Assembly: GCF_000308875.1 (NCBI RefSeq)
Contig: NZ_BAGL01000078.1
Location: forward strand, 1-64,000
DNA length: 64,000 nt
Source of the DNA: Nocardia transvalensis NBRC 15921
Lineage (GTDB): Bacteria; Actinomycetota; Actinomycetes; Mycobacteriales; Mycobacteriaceae
Direction: 5' to 3'
This document shows, one piece after another, positions 62,131 to 64,000 of this stretch. The position numbers were made by a program, and so were the translations under genes. Positions within the stretch are counted from its first letter, which is position 1, and every line of letters starts with the position of its first letter. The notes beneath the pieces are model-generated. The model saw only the letters and a program-made list of their open reading frames with translations. It made no database searches and was not told where the DNA came from.

Positions 62131-63564
62131 TTAGTGCGGCGGCACCACCGGGCGCAGCGCGGTCATATTGCGGGCCCGGGCGGCGCCCCACCACAATCCG
62201 GTGCCGTAGGCGAGATCGTCGAGCCGCTTACACGCGACATACCGCAGGGGATCCAGCCCGCCGGTGTCGCGATGGGTGAACCAGTCGGCCAGGCCGTCGG
62301 CCAGCGCCAAGGTCACCGCGATCCGCCGGACCCGCCGCGACACCACCATCGCCAGCACGGTGACGGGCCAGTAGTGCCGGCACAGCGCGGACACGATCCG
62401 CCACACCCCGCCGGAGAATCCGCGCGCCAGCTGGATCGCGGCCACCCGGGTGGGATTGTCGAGTTCGGCGAAGACCCGGCGTAATCGCACCAGCGCCGCC
62501 ACCAGCGTGGCCAGCCCGCCCAGCACGCCCCAGCCCGACGCGGTCGCCAGCAGCGCCGTCGCCACCACCGACCAGAACGGCACCGAGATCGGCGCCACCA
62601 TGCCCGCGTGCCCGCGCGCCAGCGGCGCCGCGCTCGCGCCGTGGGAGACCTTGCCGCCGAACCACTTCCCGAACGACACCGGATAGTCGTAGGCGACGTG
62701 CGCGGCCGGCTCGTAGCGCAGCCGCCAGCCCGCCCGCTCCATCCGCCAGCACAGATCGATATCGGCCGACGAGCCCATCCGCTCGTCGAAACCGCCCTCG
62801 TTCAGCAGTGCGCGCCGCCGCACCAGCAGCGCCGCACCGGGCACGTACGAGACCGCGCCGCGCGAGGTGACCGCTGCCTCCCGCCGGCCGTGGTCCAGCG
62901 TCGAGCGGGTCTGCTCGTAGCGGCCGAGCACCGTGGTGTCGGGTTCGCGCGCGACGATGCGCGGGGCCACCAGCGCCACCTCCGGATCGCTGAAGTGGCC
63001 GAGCATCACCTCGAGCCAGCCCGCCTTCGGCACCACGTCGGAGTCCAGGAAGGCCACGAATTCGGTTGTCGCCGCCCGCAGCCCGGCATTGCGCGCGGCG
63101 GCCAGGCCGTGGCGGCGATCGTGCCGCAGCACCGTCACCCGGCAGCGGCCGCGCTTCGCCGGTATCCGGACCGGACGATCGGAGCCGTCGTCGACCACGA
63201 CCACGCTGTGCCCGCGCAGCGTGCCGAGGAGTCGCTCCAGGCCGGCGGTGTCGTTGCAGTGCGGGATGACGACGGTGACATCCTCGGGCGACGGCAGCAG
63301 TCGCGGACGGGGATTGCCGACGCCGGAATCGAGCAGCCGTCTGGCAACCACCGCCGACGTGGGATCAGTCACCTCGAGATACCCGTCACCGATCAGGGCG
63401 GCCGCCTCCGGAGCAAGTCGCAGCAACCTCGTCGGCGAACCACCGACCAGGAACCGCCCACCGGAGTAGGTGCGCACCCGAGGATCGATACGTACCCCGA
63501 ACCCGTCGGGCAGTCGATCGTGGCGCATTCCAGGGATGCTATGCGCTGATTGCCGTTCGGGCAT
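62131..63564 (-). CDS. mftF: Mycofactocin biosynthesis glycosyltransferase MftF
   Basis: This 477-residue protein begins with the MftF-specific N-terminal domain (LPDGFGVRIDPRVRTYSGGRFLVGGSPTRLLRLAPEAAALI), then a GT2-fold transferase with VTVVIPHCND, VVVVDDGSD, the metal-binding FLDSDVVP and the acceptor-side MGSSADIDLCWRMERAGW. Hydrophobic C-terminal segments (PFWSVVATALLATASGWGVLGGLATLVAALV) suggest membrane association. MftF adds the oligoglucose chain to the redox cofactor mycofactocin. The rest of the mft operon (mftA-E) is not in the window. The start is uncertain between ATG 63564 and ATG 63528. Confidence 0.92.
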   Translation of the reverse strand: MPERQSAHSIPGMRHDRLPDGFGVRIDPRVRTYSGGRFLVGGSPTRLLRLAPEAAALIGDGYLEVTDPTSAVVARRLLDSGVGNPRPRLLPSPEDVTVVIPHCNDTAGLERLLGTLRGHSVVVVDDGSDRPVRIPAKRGRCRVTVLRHDRRHGLAAARNAGLRAATTEFVAFLDSDVVPKAGWLEVMLGHFSDPEVALVAPRIVAREPDTTVLGRYEQTRSTLDHGRREAAVTSRGAVSYVPGAALLVRRRALLNEGGFDERMGSSADIDLCWRMERAGWRLRYEPAAHVAYDYPVSFGKWFGGKVSHGASAAPLARGHAGMVAPISVPFWSVVATALLATASGWGVLGGLATLVAALVRLRRVFAELDNPTRVAAIQLARGFSGGVWRIVSALCRHYWPVTVLAMVVSRRVRRIAVTLALADGLADWFTHRDTGGLDPLRYVACKRLDDLAYGTGLWWGAARARNMTALRPVVPPH

Positions 63565-63833
63565 CCCCTGTCGAAAAAAACGGACCGAATTCCGAAGGAA
63601 TACCGCACGCCTCGCTCCGGGGCACCGCCGACGACCGGGCGGCTATTCGTTCCGATAGCTGGTTATCTGTTGGCTACCAGATGATTGCGGTGCTGCAGAA
63701 CACCTTCTGCCGGTGCGCAGTTCACCTTTGGCTAATGCACTCTTGCGACCGCAGCGATGCGCGGTCACGATCCGTCGAGCACACGCGAACCCGGACGCAG
63801 GGGCGCGTTCTAGACTGCGGAGGGAAACGGCAG
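63565..63833. other. Intergenic region between divergent mftF and right-edge genes, nothing certain
   Basis: No gene is recognisable. The part near 63590-63690 is less GC-rich. It must hold the mftF promoter on the minus strand and a plus-strand promoter for the genes starting at 63834; I could not assign boxes with confidence. Confidence 0.4.
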
Positions 63834-63935
63834 GTGAAACGAACAGCAGATGACGGATGGCCGCCACACGGACGATGCGGCAACTGTCTCGAGGCGGCAT
63901 GGGAGTCGGAGGATGCAGACGAGCGGAGGCTGTGA
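63834..63935 (+). CDS. Possible 33-residue protein with a CxxC motif
   Basis: A short frame starts at GTG 63834 with GGAGGG about 10 bases upstream and encodes a 33-residue peptide containing a CGNC pair and an acidic tail (ESEDADERRL). Its stop overlaps the next start as GTGA, suggesting translational coupling as a leader peptide or small partner. I do not recognise it. It may be chance. Confidence 0.3.
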   Translation: MKRTADDGWPPHGRCGNCLEAAWESEDADERRL

Positions 63936-64000
63936 CACAGCGGGGCGACGGCTTGCGTAATCACGGAGGGGCCGGGGGCGGCGCCAACCAGACACTGTCG
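63932..64000 (+). CDS. Start of an unidentified gene, cut by the window edge
   Basis: The frame opens at GTG 63932 and is open for 23 codons to the edge (VTQRGDGLRNHGGAGGG and on). A GGAGG lies only 2 bases ahead, so initiation may depend on coupling with the upstream 33-residue frame. There is too little sequence to name it. Confidence 0.35.
   Translation, partial: MTQRGDGLRNHGGAGGGANQTLS

Overview
The window is high-GC actinobacterial DNA, most likely from Nocardia or a close relative in the mycolata. The evidence is a giant NRPS of the nocardial/rhodococcal type, a leucine-catabolism operon matching the Mycobacterium tuberculosis Rv2498c-Rv2506 block, a mycofactocin glycosyltransferase (MftF), and a second RNA polymerase beta subunit gene (rpoB2 type) that lacks a neighbouring rpoC. 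I see no rRNA, tRNA, CRISPR array or insertion sequence.

Positions 1-34200 (minus strand) hold one uninterrupted NRPS reading frame that runs off the left edge: at least 11,400 residues, ten complete modules and the start of an eleventh. It begins with an EntF-like condensation domain, so the chain probably starts from an acyl or aryl group delivered from elsewhere. Specificity pockets read by eye give: unassigned X, Ser, hydrophobic/aromatic, Ser, Thr, D-hydrophobic (the only epimerisation domain), Ser, Thr, X, X, and then at least one more residue. Several adenylation domains carry glycine-rich expansions in one surface loop. The largest is a 24-bp tandem repeat. Upstream of the NRPS, on the same strand, are cobM and a small F420/flavin split-barrel protein.

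Positions 36104-39820 hold a NarL-type two-component system divergent from a two-gene MacB/FtsX-like ABC transporter. Positions 39804-47861 (minus) form a tight operon with 1-4 base overlaps or a 4-base gap: accD1, accA1, fadE19, a MaoC hydratase, a CitE-like beta-hydroxyacyl-CoA lyase and acetoacetyl-CoA synthetase. It is divergent from a TetR regulator. Together these genes should take isovaleryl-CoA from leucine through HMG-CoA to acetyl-CoA and acetoacetate, and activate the acetoacetate.

Positions 48668-56421 hold single-gene or two-gene units: a small secreted glycine-zipper protein, a lipoprotein prolyl-oligopeptidase-family peptidase, an SRPBCC protein, a tandem-TetR regulator, a NrtR-like Nudix regulator, an HxlR regulator divergent from an MFS transporter, and a second split-barrel protein. 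Several of the divergent or upstream regions contain perfect palindromes that look like operators.

Positions 56755-60586 hold rpoB2 with its own promoter, a hairpin at the 5' end of the leader and a downstream hairpin. Its rifampicin region differs from the sensitive consensus at several drug-contact positions (511, 517, 518 and 526 in E. coli numbering). A GAF/winged-helix regulator and mftF follow on the minus strand, and a new plus-strand transcription unit starts at the right edge.
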